NCBI GenBank assembly: GCA_023958085.1
Contig: JAMLGI010000002.1
Coordinates: 62,001-126,000 of the forward strand
Direction: 5' to 3'
Source of the DNA: Solirubrobacterales bacterium
GTDB taxonomy: Bacteria > Actinomycetota > Thermoleophilia > Solirubrobacterales > 70-9
Length of the DNA stretch: 64,000 nt
Both the position numbers and the translations under genes were made by a program. Below the pieces are notes generated by a model. The model was not told where the DNA came from, did not search any database, and worked only from the letters and a program-made list of their open reading frames with translations. Below, one piece after another: positions 43,479 to 53,153 of this stretch (its first letter is position 1; every line of letters begins with the position of its first letter).

Positions 43479-45346
43479 CCTCCGGCTTCCCCGGAATCGG
43501 CAGTTGCGGGTTCCTCTCCGACTGCCACACCGCTGCCCTGGTCGCCCCCGACGGGGCGGTCGAGTGGTTCTGCCTGCCCCGGTTCGATTCCCCCAGCGTC
43601 TTCGGGGCGATCCTCGATCGTGGAGCCGGGCATTTCCGCTTCGGGCCCAGCGGAGTCTCCGCCCCGCTCAGCCGTCGCTATGAACCTGGCTCACTGGTGC
43701 TCGAGACGACCTGGTGGACCGAAACCGGATGGCTGGTGATCCGCGATGCCCTCACGGTGGCCGAATGGTCACCGTCTGCCCGGTCGGAGATGGTGAAGCA
43801 CGAGGCCGATGCGACCCTGGTCCGACTCGCCACCTGCTCCGAAGGCGAGGTCATGCTCGAACTGGCCTGCCAGCCGGCTTTCGAGTACGGCCGAGAGCAG
43901 GCAGCCTGGCGGCCGGTGACCAGCGGCGAGATCGAGGCAGGCCAAGGGTCGTCCGCCCTGCAGCTGGCGACCGATCTGGATCTCCGGACCACGGCCGGCG
44001 CGGCGACCGGGACCCTGAAACTCCGGGCCGGGGACTCCGCCTTCTGTGCCCTGGCCTGGGGTGAGGGGATCGGCGGACACCCGAAAAGCGCCCCGGCCGC
44101 CCGGGAGCGAATCGAGGCGACCCGACGCACCTGGCGCCACTGGCTCGGCGGCGGAACCTTCCCCGACCACCCCTGGCGGATCCACCTGCAGCGCTCCGCC
44201 CTAGTGCTCAAGGGACTCACCTACAGCCCGACCGGGGCGGTGGTGGCGGCGGCGACCACCTCCCTGCCGGAGGATCCCGGCGGTGAACGGAACTGGGACT
44301 ACCGCTACAGCTGGATCCGGGACTCCACCTTCGCGCTCTGGGCGATGCACTCGCTCGGCTTCGATCAGGAGGGCCGCGACTTCATGGGATTCGTCCGGGA
44401 GCGGGCGATCGAGGCCGATGGCGACCTCCAGATCATGTACGGGATCGGCGGCGAGCGCGACCTGACCGAGCGGACCCTCGACCATCTCGGAGGGTACGGC
44501 GGAGCGAAGCCGGTCCGGATCGGCAACGGGGCCTTCGACCAGCGTCAGAACGACGTCTGGGGGGCCCTGCTCGACTCGATCTACGTCCACCGCAAGGTGA
44601 TCGACCGTGAGCAGATGGACCCCCGGGTGCCGGGACTGATCCGGCGGGCGGTCGAGAACGCGATCACCGCCTGGCCCGAACCCGACCAGGGAATCTGGGA
44701 GTCCCGGGGGGCGCCGCAGCACTACGTGTCCTCGAAACTGATGATCTGGGTGGCGGTCGATCGCGGAGCCCGGATGGCCCGACAGTTCGATCGCGGGGAA
44801 CTTGCCGACGACTGGGACCGGACGGCCGCCGGGATCAAGCAGGAGATCCTCGAGCGCGGGCTTCGCGACGGCGTGTTCCGGCAGCATTACGAGACCGATG
44901 CGCTCGACGCCTCGGTCCTGCTGATGCCGCTGGTTCGCTTCCTTCCCCATGACGACCCGCGGATCAGGGCGACGGTGCTGGCCGTGCAAGAGGGCCTCTC
45001 GGCCCACGGCTTCATCCGGAGGTATCTCCCCGACGAAACCGATGACGGCGTCGGCGGCGGCGAAGCCACCTTCCTGATCTGTTCTTTCTGGATGGTCTCG
45101 GCGCTTTCCGAGATCGGCGAGCCGGAAGCGGCCAGACGACTCTGCGAGCGCCTGCTCGGGGTGGCCGGTTCACTTGATCTCTACGCCGAGGAGCTGGAGC
45201 ACGACACCCACCGTCAGCTCGGGAACTTCCCCCAGGCTTTCACCCATCTGGCCCTGATCAACGCCGTCTCACACGTGATTCAGGACGAGACGCGGGCCCG
45301 TCGCGAGGGCTCTCCGACCGCGGTCTTCACCGAGATGCGAGACTAG
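43475..45346 (+). CDS. Glycoside hydrolase family 15 (glucoamylase/trehalase-like), probable CTG start
   Basis: A 623-residue GH15 enzyme. The conserved N-terminal domain opens IGSCGFLSDCHTAALVAPDG and continues EWFCLPRFDSPSVFG; the (alpha/alpha)6 catalytic part has NWDYRYSWIRDSTFALWAM and later GIWESRGAPQHYVSSKLM, which contain probable acid/base residues. In bacteria such proteins hydrolyse alpha-glucans or trehalose. The conserved N-terminus is encoded before any ATG, GTG or TTG: the first such codon is GTG 43697, 74 codons inside. The only well-placed start is CTG 43475, overlapping the ferritin stop (CTGA), with GGAGGG 6 nt upstream. Confidence 0.88.
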   Translation: MTSGFPGIGSCGFLSDCHTAALVAPDGAVEWFCLPRFDSPSVFGAILDRGAGHFRFGPSGVSAPLSRRYEPGSLVLETTWWTETGWLVIRDALTVAEWSPSARSEMVKHEADATLVRLATCSEGEVMLELACQPAFEYGREQAAWRPVTSGEIEAGQGSSALQLATDLDLRTTAGAATGTLKLRAGDSAFCALAWGEGIGGHPKSAPAARERIEATRRTWRHWLGGGTFPDHPWRIHLQRSALVLKGLTYSPTGAVVAAATTSLPEDPGGERNWDYRYSWIRDSTFALWAMHSLGFDQEGRDFMGFVRERAIEADGDLQIMYGIGGERDLTERTLDHLGGYGGAKPVRIGNGAFDQRQNDVWGALLDSIYVHRKVIDREQMDPRVPGLIRRAVENAITAWPEPDQGIWESRGAPQHYVSSKLMIWVAVDRGARMARQFDRGELADDWDRTAAGIKQEILERGLRDGVFRQHYETDALDASVLLMPLVRFLPHDDPRIRATVLAVQEGLSAHGFIRRYLPDETDDGVGGGEATFLICSFWMVSALSEIGEPEAARRLCERLLGVAGSLDLYAEELEHDTHRQLGNFPQAFTHLALINAVSHVIQDETRARREGSPTAVFTEMRD

Positions 45347-45354
45347 GAAACGGG

Positions 45355-46113
45355 TTGACGATCGACGACACAGACCTGATCCGCCAGAATCTGGCGGCCG
45401 TTCGTGGCCGGATCGATGCGGCCTGCGACCGGGCCGGGCGTTCTCGTGACGAGGTTCGGCTGCTGCTGGCGACCAAGACGGTTTCTGCGGAGCGGGTCCG
45501 GATCGCGATCCAGGCCGGTGCGACCCTGATCGCGGAGAACCGGGTCCAGGAGGTCCGGCCGAAGGCCGAGGCGCTGGCCGATCTCGAGTACGAAAGTCAC
45601 TTCATCGGCCATCTCCAGTCGAACAAGATCAACGCCCTGGTCCCCTACGTGAGCTGCATCCAGTCGGTCGACCGGATGTCGCTGGCGAGGAAACTTCAGA
45701 AGCGACTGGAGCGAGAGGGTGAGCAGCGGGATGTCCTGCTCCAGGTGAACACCTCACGCGAGGACTCGAAGTTCGGGCTGTCGCCAGAGGACCTGCCCGG
45801 GTTTGCCCGGCAGGTAGCCGAACTCGACGCCCTGAAGATCCGCGGACTGATGACCATCGGGCTGTTCGCCGCGGAACCGGAGGAGGCCCGCCCGAGCCTG
45901 GCGCTACTCCGGGAGCTCGCCGGCCGGGTGCGTGAACTGAACCTGGACGGGGTTTCGATGGATGAACTCTCGATGGGGATGAGCGGCGACCTCGAGGTCG
46001 CGATCGAGGAGGGTTCGACCATCGTCCGGGTCGGAACCGCGGTCTTCGGCGACCGGGGAACGCCGGACTCCGCCTACTGGCCGCCGGATCAGGGACCGGC
46101 CCCGGTCGGCTGA
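45355..46113 (+). CDS. YggS/PROSC family PLP-binding protein
   Basis: A 252-residue member of the PLP homeostasis family (PLPBP). The cofactor lysine is Lys41 (LLLATKTVS), followed by IAENRVQEVRPK, FIGHLQSNKIN and the phosphate-binding MDELSMGMSGDLEVAIEEG. It has no known enzymatic reaction and influences vitamin B6 and amino-acid balance. TTG start with AGGAA upstream, 8 bp after the GH15 stop. The 3' end overlaps the convergent GNAT gene by 25 bp. Confidence 0.92.
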   Translation: MTIDDTDLIRQNLAAVRGRIDAACDRAGRSRDEVRLLLATKTVSAERVRIAIQAGATLIAENRVQEVRPKAEALADLEYESHFIGHLQSNKINALVPYVSCIQSVDRMSLARKLQKRLEREGEQRDVLLQVNTSREDSKFGLSPEDLPGFARQVAELDALKIRGLMTIGLFAAEPEEARPSLALLRELAGRVRELNLDGVSMDELSMGMSGDLEVAIEEGSTIVRVGTAVFGDRGTPDSAYWPPDQGPAPVG

Positions 46114-46661
46114 TCCGGCCCGCCCGGGCGATCAGCGCCATCGGCCAGCGGCAGCTCGTAGAGAACGTGATCCAGCCCGGCGTGTTCGACCTCGCCGACC
46201 AGCTGAAACCCGGACTTCTCCATCACCCGACGGGAAGCCAGGTTTCGGGGCAGGGTGAGCGAGACAAGCCGGTCGATTCCGAAGCTGCGAGCGGTGCAGA
46301 TAGCGGCCTTCGCCTGCTCGGTAGCCAGTCCCACACCCTGAAACTCCCGCAGCAGGGCCCAGGGCAGCTCAACCACGGCCCGCCCCTCCACCCTGGTCCA
46401 GGCCAAACCTCCACGACCGACGAACCGTCCGCCCTCCCGCTCGCTCAGCAGCCACGGACCGAAACCGTGCCGGCGCCAGTGATTACGGTCGTGGCGCAGC
46501 AGGCGGTCGATCTCGACCGCGGTGAACGACTTCAGGGGCGGGGGGCGCAGCCACCGATTGACCGTCTCGTCGCCGAAGAGCTGCCGGTACTCGGTGAGAG
46601 AGCCGGCGCCGGGCCGTCTGCAGCTCAGCCGCTGCGTCTCCGCTTCACCGAAATCGACCAT
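46089..46661 (-). CDS. GNAT family N-acetyltransferase (RimJ/RimL-like)
   Basis: A 190-residue acetyltransferase of the group that modifies protein N-termini or small molecules. It begins TQRLSCRRPGAGSLTEYRQLF, has FVGRGGLAW, and an acetyl-CoA region around EFQGVGLATEQAKAAI (Q-G-V-G-L-A); it ends with ASRRVMEKSGFQLVGEVEH, all typical. Overlaps the convergent YggS gene by 25 bp and starts 6 bp after the CNNM-like gene ends, so it is probably the last gene of that transcript. Confidence 0.87.
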   Translation of the reverse strand: MVDFGEAETQRLSCRRPGAGSLTEYRQLFGDETVNRWLRPPPLKSFTAVEIDRLLRHDRNHWRRHGFGPWLLSEREGGRFVGRGGLAWTRVEGRAVVELPWALLREFQGVGLATEQAKAAICTARSFGIDRLVSLTLPRNLASRRVMEKSGFQLVGEVEHAGLDHVLYELPLADGADRPGGPDQPTGAGP

Positions 46662-46667
46662 TAAGGA

Positions 46668-47707
46668 TCAGGACCCGACCTTCCGGGTGGCGTCCTCGAC
46701 CTTCCCGATCAGTTCCTCGACGACGTCCTCGAATGCGACCACCCCCCGGGTCGATCCGTCCGGCCCGACCACCCGGGCCAGATGGGATCCGGCCTCCTGC
46801 ATGGTTTCCAGGGCAGATCGGAGTTCGTCACTGCTCTTCACGGTCGGCAGCGGGTGGACCCAGGACCTGGCGATCGGCCGGGTTCGGTGTCGCTGCTCCG
46901 TCTCGAGCGCATCCTTGAGGTGGAGATACCCGATCATCCGGCCCCGCTCCGTGATCGGAAAGCGGGAAAAGCCGGTGCGGCGGACAGCCTCCTCCACCCC
47001 GATCGGGGTCACCGTCACCGGCAGGGACACGACCTCGTCCGGGCCGAGCAGGACCACCCCGACATTCCGGTCCTCGAAGGTCAGGGCCCCGGTCAGCAGA
47101 TCCCGCTCGTGCGAATCGAGCATCCCCTTGCGCCGGGACTCCTCCACCAGCCCGGCGACCTCGTCCCGGGTGAAGGCCGAGGCAACCTCGCGCCGCGGCT
47201 CCACCCCGCAGAGTCGAACCACTCCGTTGGCGAACGCGTTCAACAGCCAGATCACCGGATGGAGCAGCTTCACGATCAGGGCGAGCGGTGGCGCCAGGAG
47301 CAGCGCCGATCGGTCCGGGCCGGCCAGGGCGAGATTCTTCGGCACCATCTCACCGAGGATCACGTGCAGGCCTCCGACCAGCATCAGGGCGATCAGCAGC
47401 GCGGCCAGGTGTGCCGCTCCGGACGGCAGCCCCAAGGCATGGAAGGGGGACTCGAGGAATCCGGCCAGCGCCGGTTCGGCGAGCGCGCCCAGTCCAAGGG
47501 TGCACAGGGTGATCCCGAGCTGCGCTCCGGCCATCATCAGGGAGACGTTCTCCATCGCACCGAGCGTGATCCTCGCCCGACGTCCGCCCTTTCCGGCCCG
47601 CGGTTCGATCACCGAGCGACGGGCCGAGATGAGGGCGAACTCCGCCCCGACGAAGAAGGCGTTTCCGGCCAGCAGCAAGAGCGAGATCGCAAGCGCGTAG
47701 CTGGTGC

Positions 47708-47711
<4 letters not shown>
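46668..47711 (-). CDS. CNNM/DUF21-CBS membrane protein lacking the CorC_HlyC domain
   Basis: A 347-residue protein: four-helix DUF21/CNNM transporter domain (about 1-180, including GNAFFVGAEFALISARRS and ILGEMVPKNLAL) and a CBS pair (about 200-345). It ends right after the second CBS domain, so the C-terminal CorC_HlyC domain of full-length members is absent. Such proteins are linked to magnesium/divalent cation efflux. GTG start at 47711 overlaps the stop of the larger paralogue by 4 bp, so the two are made together and may pair. Confidence 0.9.
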
Positions 47712-49078
<1,367 letters not shown>

Positions 49079-49251
49079 CCGCGGGACCGGGTGCGCCAGG
49101 GACTAGAGCCGGGGTCGTCGTCCATCCCGTTTTCCGTACTGGATCATCACCGCAGAGGATACCTCCCGGTCGCGTCGGAACCGCCCGGTCGCCGGGAGGC
49201 AGTGTGACCGGATGCACGTCGCAAACGGCTACAGACTGCGAGACTGTGCCA

Positions 49252-50160
49252 ATGGCCGGACGCGAAACGATCGAGATTCACGGTCACCCGGTGACTTTTC
49301 ACCGCTTCGGACAGGGGCCGGCGGTACTCCTGCTCCACGGGATCACCTCGTCGTCAAGAACCTGGAAAACCGTCACCACCCGGCTCGCCCGTGACTACAC
49401 GGTGATCGCCCCGGACCTGCTCGGTCACGGCCGATCGGCCAAGCCGGAGGGTGACTACACCCTCGGCGGCTACGCCAGTGGAGTCCGGGACCTGATGATC
49501 GCCCTTGGCATCCCCAAGGCCACCGTGGTCGGACACTCGCTCGGTGGCGGCATCGCGATGCAGTTCGCCTACCAGTTCCCCCAGCGGGTCAGCCGCCTGG
49601 CCCTGGTCTCGAGCGGCGGGCTGGGCCGTGAGGTGAACCCGATCCTGCGGGCCGCAACGCTCCCGGGATCGGAGCTGGTGCTGCCGTTCCTTTTCACGCC
49701 GAAGTTCCGCGACGCGATGCTCGGGCTGAGGCGGGTCCTGGGCAAGGGCGGCCTCAAGCCGAGCGCCGACCTCGAAGGGGTGGCCGACGGTTTCGCCTCG
49801 CTCACCGAAGCCGATGCCAGAAAGGCCTTCCTCGACACCGTTCGCTCGGTGATCGGACCGGCCGGACAGCGGGTCTCGGCCGACGACCGCCTGTATCTGA
49901 CCACGGAGATCCCCTCCCTGATCCTGTGGGGCGAGAACGACCGGATCATTCCGGTTGCCCATGCGAATGCCGCCCACGAACTGATGCCCGGCAGCCGCCT
50001 GGAGATCTTCGAAGGGGCGGGCCACTTCCCGTTCAACGACGACCCCGAGCGGTTTGCCACGGTGCTGCGTGAGTTCATCGAGGAAACCGAACCGGCCGAC
50101 CTCGACGACGACCATTTCCGTTGGCTCCTGGAAGAGCACGGGACGGTGTCCCCGGGATGA
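49252..50160 (+). CDS. Alpha/beta hydrolase
   Basis: A 302-residue alpha/beta hydrolase with HGITSSSRTW oxyanion region (29-38), nucleophile Ser96 in VVGHSLGGG, acid in LILWGENDRIIP and His in GAGHFPFND. The lid region (about 130-190) is typical of esterases and C-C bond hydrolases of the MhpC/BphD kind. Start ATG 49252 puts the fold at its usual place; longer in-frame starts add unrelated residues. First gene of a three-gene run with a TetR-C-like protein and an amidohydrolase, a possible small catabolic unit. Confidence 0.85.
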   Translation: MAGRETIEIHGHPVTFHRFGQGPAVLLLHGITSSSRTWKTVTTRLARDYTVIAPDLLGHGRSAKPEGDYTLGGYASGVRDLMIALGIPKATVVGHSLGGGIAMQFAYQFPQRVSRLALVSSGGLGREVNPILRAATLPGSELVLPFLFTPKFRDAMLGLRRVLGKGGLKPSADLEGVADGFASLTEADARKAFLDTVRSVIGPAGQRVSADDRLYLTTEIPSLILWGENDRIIPVAHANAAHELMPGSRLEIFEGAGHFPFNDDPERFATVLREFIEETEPADLDDDHFRWLLEEHGTVSPG

Positions 50161-50182
50161 ATCGGCAGGGACCGCACTACCG

Positions 50183-50692
50183 ATGAGCGGTACCGCCGGC
50201 AGCGGCGAGCACCCGGGCGAGATCCCAGCGGACGAGGTGATCGCGGCGCTCGAGGACTACCAGCGGCGAACGATCGAGCTTTACGCGCTTCACCGCGGAG
50301 ACCCGGAAGGCTGCGTGATGGCCCTGGTCCGGCTGCATCTGGCCTGGACCGAAGAGGATCCGGCTCGGGCACGCATGGTCGCGGTTCATCGCAACGCGGT
50401 GATGGCGGGGCCGGATCGGGAGCGGCTGTCCCGGTCGAACTCGGCCTACTTCAAGCAGACCCGGGAGTGGCTTGAACTGGAGCGCGCGAGCGGGCTGATG
50501 CCTGTCGTGTCCTTCAACGTCCTCCACGCCCTGGTCTTCGCCCCCAGTCAGGAGCTCGCGAAACACTGGCTTGGCGGCAGGTTGCGCAAGCTACCGACCG
50601 AGTACGCCGATCGCATGGGAAGAGCAGCCTGGGCCGGAATACTGGCCGCCGGCGACCAAGCTGGTGGTCTGCAGGAAAGAGGAGTGAGATGA
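50183..50692 (+). CDS. TetR C-terminal-domain-like protein without DNA-binding domain
   Basis: A 169-residue all-helical protein. From about residue 14 (IPADEVIAALEDYQRRTIEL) to the end (FAPSQELAKHWLGG, ADRMGRAAWAGI) it reads like the ligand-binding half of a TetR regulator, but the helix-turn-helix part expected in front is absent: upstream is the end of the hydrolase gene, only 22 bp away. The final codons overlap the amidohydrolase start (ATGA). A lone effector-binding domain could sense a ligand and act through another protein; the assignment is by eye and is moderate. Confidence 0.6.
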   Translation: MSGTAGSGEHPGEIPADEVIAALEDYQRRTIELYALHRGDPEGCVMALVRLHLAWTEEDPARARMVAVHRNAVMAGPDRERLSRSNSAYFKQTREWLELERASGLMPVVSFNVLHALVFAPSQELAKHWLGGRLRKLPTEYADRMGRAAWAGILAAGDQAGGLQERGVR

Positions 50693-51516
50693 CGGTCGAT
50701 GTCTGGATGCAACACCCGACCGCCCGCTTCATCGGGCACGACATGCTGGCCTCGCTGAGGCGGTGGACCGGCATGGAGAAACCGACCGGGGAGATTCCGG
50801 TCGAGGCGACGCTGGCTTCGATGGATGCCGGGGACGTCGGGTTCGGCCTGCTCAGCGCCTGGCACGGACCGTCCGGCTCGTTGATCGGCAACGAGGAGGT
50901 CGCCGGCTGGATCCGCGAGCACCCGGACCGTTTCGCCGGGCTTGCGGCGGTAGACCTTACCCGTCCGATGGAGGCGGTTCGGGAGTTCCGGCACTGCGTC
51001 CAGGACCTCGGCTTCAAGGGTCTCAGGGTGGTTCCGTGGCTCTGGGAGGCGCCTCCGACCGACCGGCGCTACTACCCGCTCTACGCGGCCTGCGTCGACC
51101 TCGGAGTTCCGTTCTGCACCCAGGTCGGTCACACCGGTCCACTGATGCCGTCGGAGACCGGCCGCCCGATCCCCTACATCGATCAGATCGCACTCGATTT
51201 TCCGGAACTGGTGATTGTCGGTGGGCATATCGGATACCCGTGGACCGAGGAGATGATCGCGGTCTGCCGAAAGCACGAGAATGTGTACATCGACACCTCC
51301 GCGTACACGCCGCAACGCTTCCCGCCGGAGCTCGTCGAGTACATGCGTTCCGGATCCGGACGCCACAGGGTGATGTTCGGGACCAACTTTCCGATGATCG
51401 CCCACCGGCAGGCTCTGGACGGCCTCGACCGGCTCGCACTGGATGACGAGACGACGGACCTCTACCTTGAGGGCAACGCCCGGCGCGTTTTCAGACTTCA
51501 CTCCTCACCGGGGTGA
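50689..51516 (+). CDS. Amidohydrolase-2 family protein with altered HxH motif
   Basis: A 275-residue TIM-barrel hydrolase related to ACMSD and resorcylate decarboxylases. The N-terminal metal motif DxHxH is changed to DVWMQHPT, so one His is replaced by Trp; later family residues are kept: GLRVVPWLWE, CTQVGHTGP, VGGHIGYPWTEEMI and YIDTSAY. The loss suggests different metal binding and reaction, perhaps decarboxylation or hydrolysis of an unknown ring compound. Co-translated with the TetR-C-like gene. The last 26 bp overlap the convergent SGNH hydrolase gene. Confidence 0.85.
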   Translation: MTVDVWMQHPTARFIGHDMLASLRRWTGMEKPTGEIPVEATLASMDAGDVGFGLLSAWHGPSGSLIGNEEVAGWIREHPDRFAGLAAVDLTRPMEAVREFRHCVQDLGFKGLRVVPWLWEAPPTDRRYYPLYAACVDLGVPFCTQVGHTGPLMPSETGRPIPYIDQIALDFPELVIVGGHIGYPWTEEMIAVCRKHENVYIDTSAYTPQRFPPELVEYMRSGSGRHRVMFGTNFPMIAHRQALDGLDRLALDDETTDLYLEGNARRVFRLHSSPG

Positions 51517-52288
51517 GGAGGGGCCGTCTGGCCACCCTGCCGTCGCCGCTGGAGCGACCCCGCAGCCGACGCCAGATCCAGGGGGCGAGGAAGGCAGCGG
51601 CCCAGCGAAGTTCAGCCGCAGTGCGTCGGACCGGACCGGGTGGCTGCTGCTGCGGCAGACCTTCGAGCCATCCGTCCGGGTCGACGGTCGGGTCGATCAG
51701 TCCGATCATCCCGGAGGCGAGGCGCTCGTGGCCCAGCGGATTGAGGTGGAGACGGTCCGGGCACCAGAGCCGGCCGTCGGTGGCCGCGGCGATCGGTTCA
51801 ATGTCGAGCAGCCGGGTCCCGTGGCGGGCAGCGATCTCCCGCAACCCCCGGTTGAAGGCGGCGAAGGTGTCTGCCAGATACTTTCCGGCCGGCATCATCC
51901 GGGCCGGGTCCGGGTAGGTGATGGTCAGGACCGTAGCCCCGGATCGGCTCAGTCGGGCCTGCATCCGGTCCATCCGCTCCAGCACCGAATCAACCTCGCA
52001 GCCCGGCCGGATCACGTCGTTCAAACCGGCGACCAGGCTGACCAGGTCCGGCTCCATGGCGAGGGTGGGTTCGAGCTGCTCCTGTTCGACCTGGGCAATC
52101 AACCGGCCCCGGATCGCCAGGTTGGCGTAGAGCAGTTCGCCCTGGTGTGCGGCCAGCGTCTCGGCGAACCGATCCGCCCAACCGCGCTCAAGGCCAGCCG
52201 GTCCGGTCGGATCTCCGACGCCCTCGGTCTGACTGTCTCCCAAGGCAACGAATCGCTGCCACGAATCCCGCTCCGCCAGATCTTCCAC
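51491..52288 (-). CDS. SGNH/GDSL hydrolase
   Basis: A 265-residue esterase-like protein. Block I is FVALGDSQTEG (catalytic Ser), block III GLNDVIRPG (oxyanion Asn), and block V DRLHLNPLGHERLA (Asp and His). No signal peptide, so cytoplasmic; the last 45 residues are Arg-rich with a hydrophobic WAAAFLAPWIW segment. GTG start after AGGA with 7 nt spacing. Substrate unknown. Confidence 0.9.
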   Translation of the reverse strand: MEDLAERDSWQRFVALGDSQTEGVGDPTGPAGLERGWADRFAETLAAHQGELLYANLAIRGRLIAQVEQEQLEPTLAMEPDLVSLVAGLNDVIRPGCEVDSVLERMDRMQARLSRSGATVLTITYPDPARMMPAGKYLADTFAAFNRGLREIAARHGTRLLDIEPIAAATDGRLWCPDRLHLNPLGHERLASGMIGLIDPTVDPDGWLEGLPQQQPPGPVRRTAAELRWAAAFLAPWIWRRLRGRSSGDGRVARRPLLTPVRSEV

Positions 52289-52371
52289 AAAGGGATCCTA
52301 AGAGCCTTTCCAGGTAGGCGGTGCTTGCCAGCGCACCGCTCGGTTGGTTCTCGTCCCCGGCAACCCCACCC

Positions 52372-52497
52372 GATCGCCAGCGCTGCCGGACTGGGCCCCA
52401 ACAGGTCTCGGATCACCAGCACTGCCGATCCGGGCCCGGGCAGCTCCTTCGATCAGAGCCCAAACAGGTCCCCGATCGCCAGTGCTGCCGATCCGGG
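52372..52497. repeat. Degenerate 63-bp-period direct repeats
   Basis: Part of the 409-bp gene-free stretch 52289-52697. A 35-bp unit starting AACAGGTC at 52400-52434 recurs at 52463-52497 with 30 of 35 bases the same, and its inner 17 bp (GATCRCCAGYRCTGCCG) occurs a third time at 52372-52388. Spacing 39 and 63 bp. It lies upstream of the SGNH hydrolase and holds no credible gene; the only frames there are short and repeat-derived. Confidence 0.6.
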
Positions 52498-52661
52498 AGG
52501 GAAAGAGTTCAAGCCAAACCCAACCCCCCGCGGGTGGCCCGCAGGGACCATCCAGAGCGGATGGATGCAAGGAACCGGAAGGAAACGGCCCGCGATCGTA
52601 CGTTGGTACCTGAGCTGGTCGTTTCCGGCTGCTGACGAAGCCAGCGTGCGGCTGGTGGTTC

Positions 52662-52695
52662 CTGCGGGCCGCCCGCCCCCTGCGGGCCGCCCGCC
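52662..52695. repeat. Tandem 18-bp-period GC palindromes
   Basis: CTGCGGGCCGCCCGCC occurs twice in tandem (52662-52677, 52680-52695). Each contains GCGGGC-c-GCCCGC, a perfect 6-1-6 palindrome. It lies directly after the stop of the membrane-protein gene at 52698 and may end that transcript. Confidence 0.6.
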
Positions 52696-52697
52696 TC

Positions 52698-53153
52698 CTA
52701 GGCGTAGCGGGCTGTCGTGAATGCGATCAGGACGGGGACGTGGACCGCGTAGATCACGATCGAGAGGGTCAGCACCACGAGGGGCCCGCCGCTGAGCCCG
52801 TTGCGGAGGAAGGCGTACTCGATCAGGCCCGCGGTGATCGCGTAGGCCAGGAGCGCCCACCTGCCGACCTGGAAGAAGCGGGTCCAGTTGAACTCCTTGA
52901 CCCGGGACAGGGCGAACATGTTGCCGGCCAGGAGTCCGGCCGAGAGCACCAGCAGGACGATCGCCGGAGTCAGGGGCACCTCGTTCGGCAGGTGCGAGGC
53001 CAGGTAGATCCCGCCGATCACGATCAGGGCCAGCGAGGTCATGCCGATCGCGGTCACCGGCGGCAGGTTGTCTTCGGGCAGGGACGGCGGCCCGTCGGCG
53101 GGCACCGGACCATCGCCACCGGCCCCGTCGGGACTCACCGCGCGGGAGCTCAT
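52698..53153 (-). CDS. Four-helix membrane protein
   Basis: A 151-residue protein with a charged, Pro/Gly/Asp-rich N-terminus (about 1-30) and four hydrophobic helices (about 34-51, 58-78, 94-111, 124-145). No family recognised and no conserved motif beyond the helices. Its ATG overlaps the stop of the upstream membrane protein (ATGA), so the two are probably made as a pair. Confidence 0.7.
   Translation of the reverse strand: MSSRAVSPDGAGGDGPVPADGPPSLPEDNLPPVTAIGMTSLALIVIGGIYLASHLPNEVPLTPAIVLLVLSAGLLAGNMFALSRVKEFNWTRFFQVGRWALLAYAITAGLIEYAFLRNGLSGGPLVVLTLSIVIYAVHVPVLIAFTTARYA

Noticed and set aside
52372-52497. CRISPR array
   Set aside because: Only two to three degenerate repeats with unequal spacing and no cas genes nearby.
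52298-52570. 90-codon minus-strand frame in the repeat region
   Set aside because: Its protein only reflects the DNA repeats (GSAGD-type units) and has no start signal or family match.
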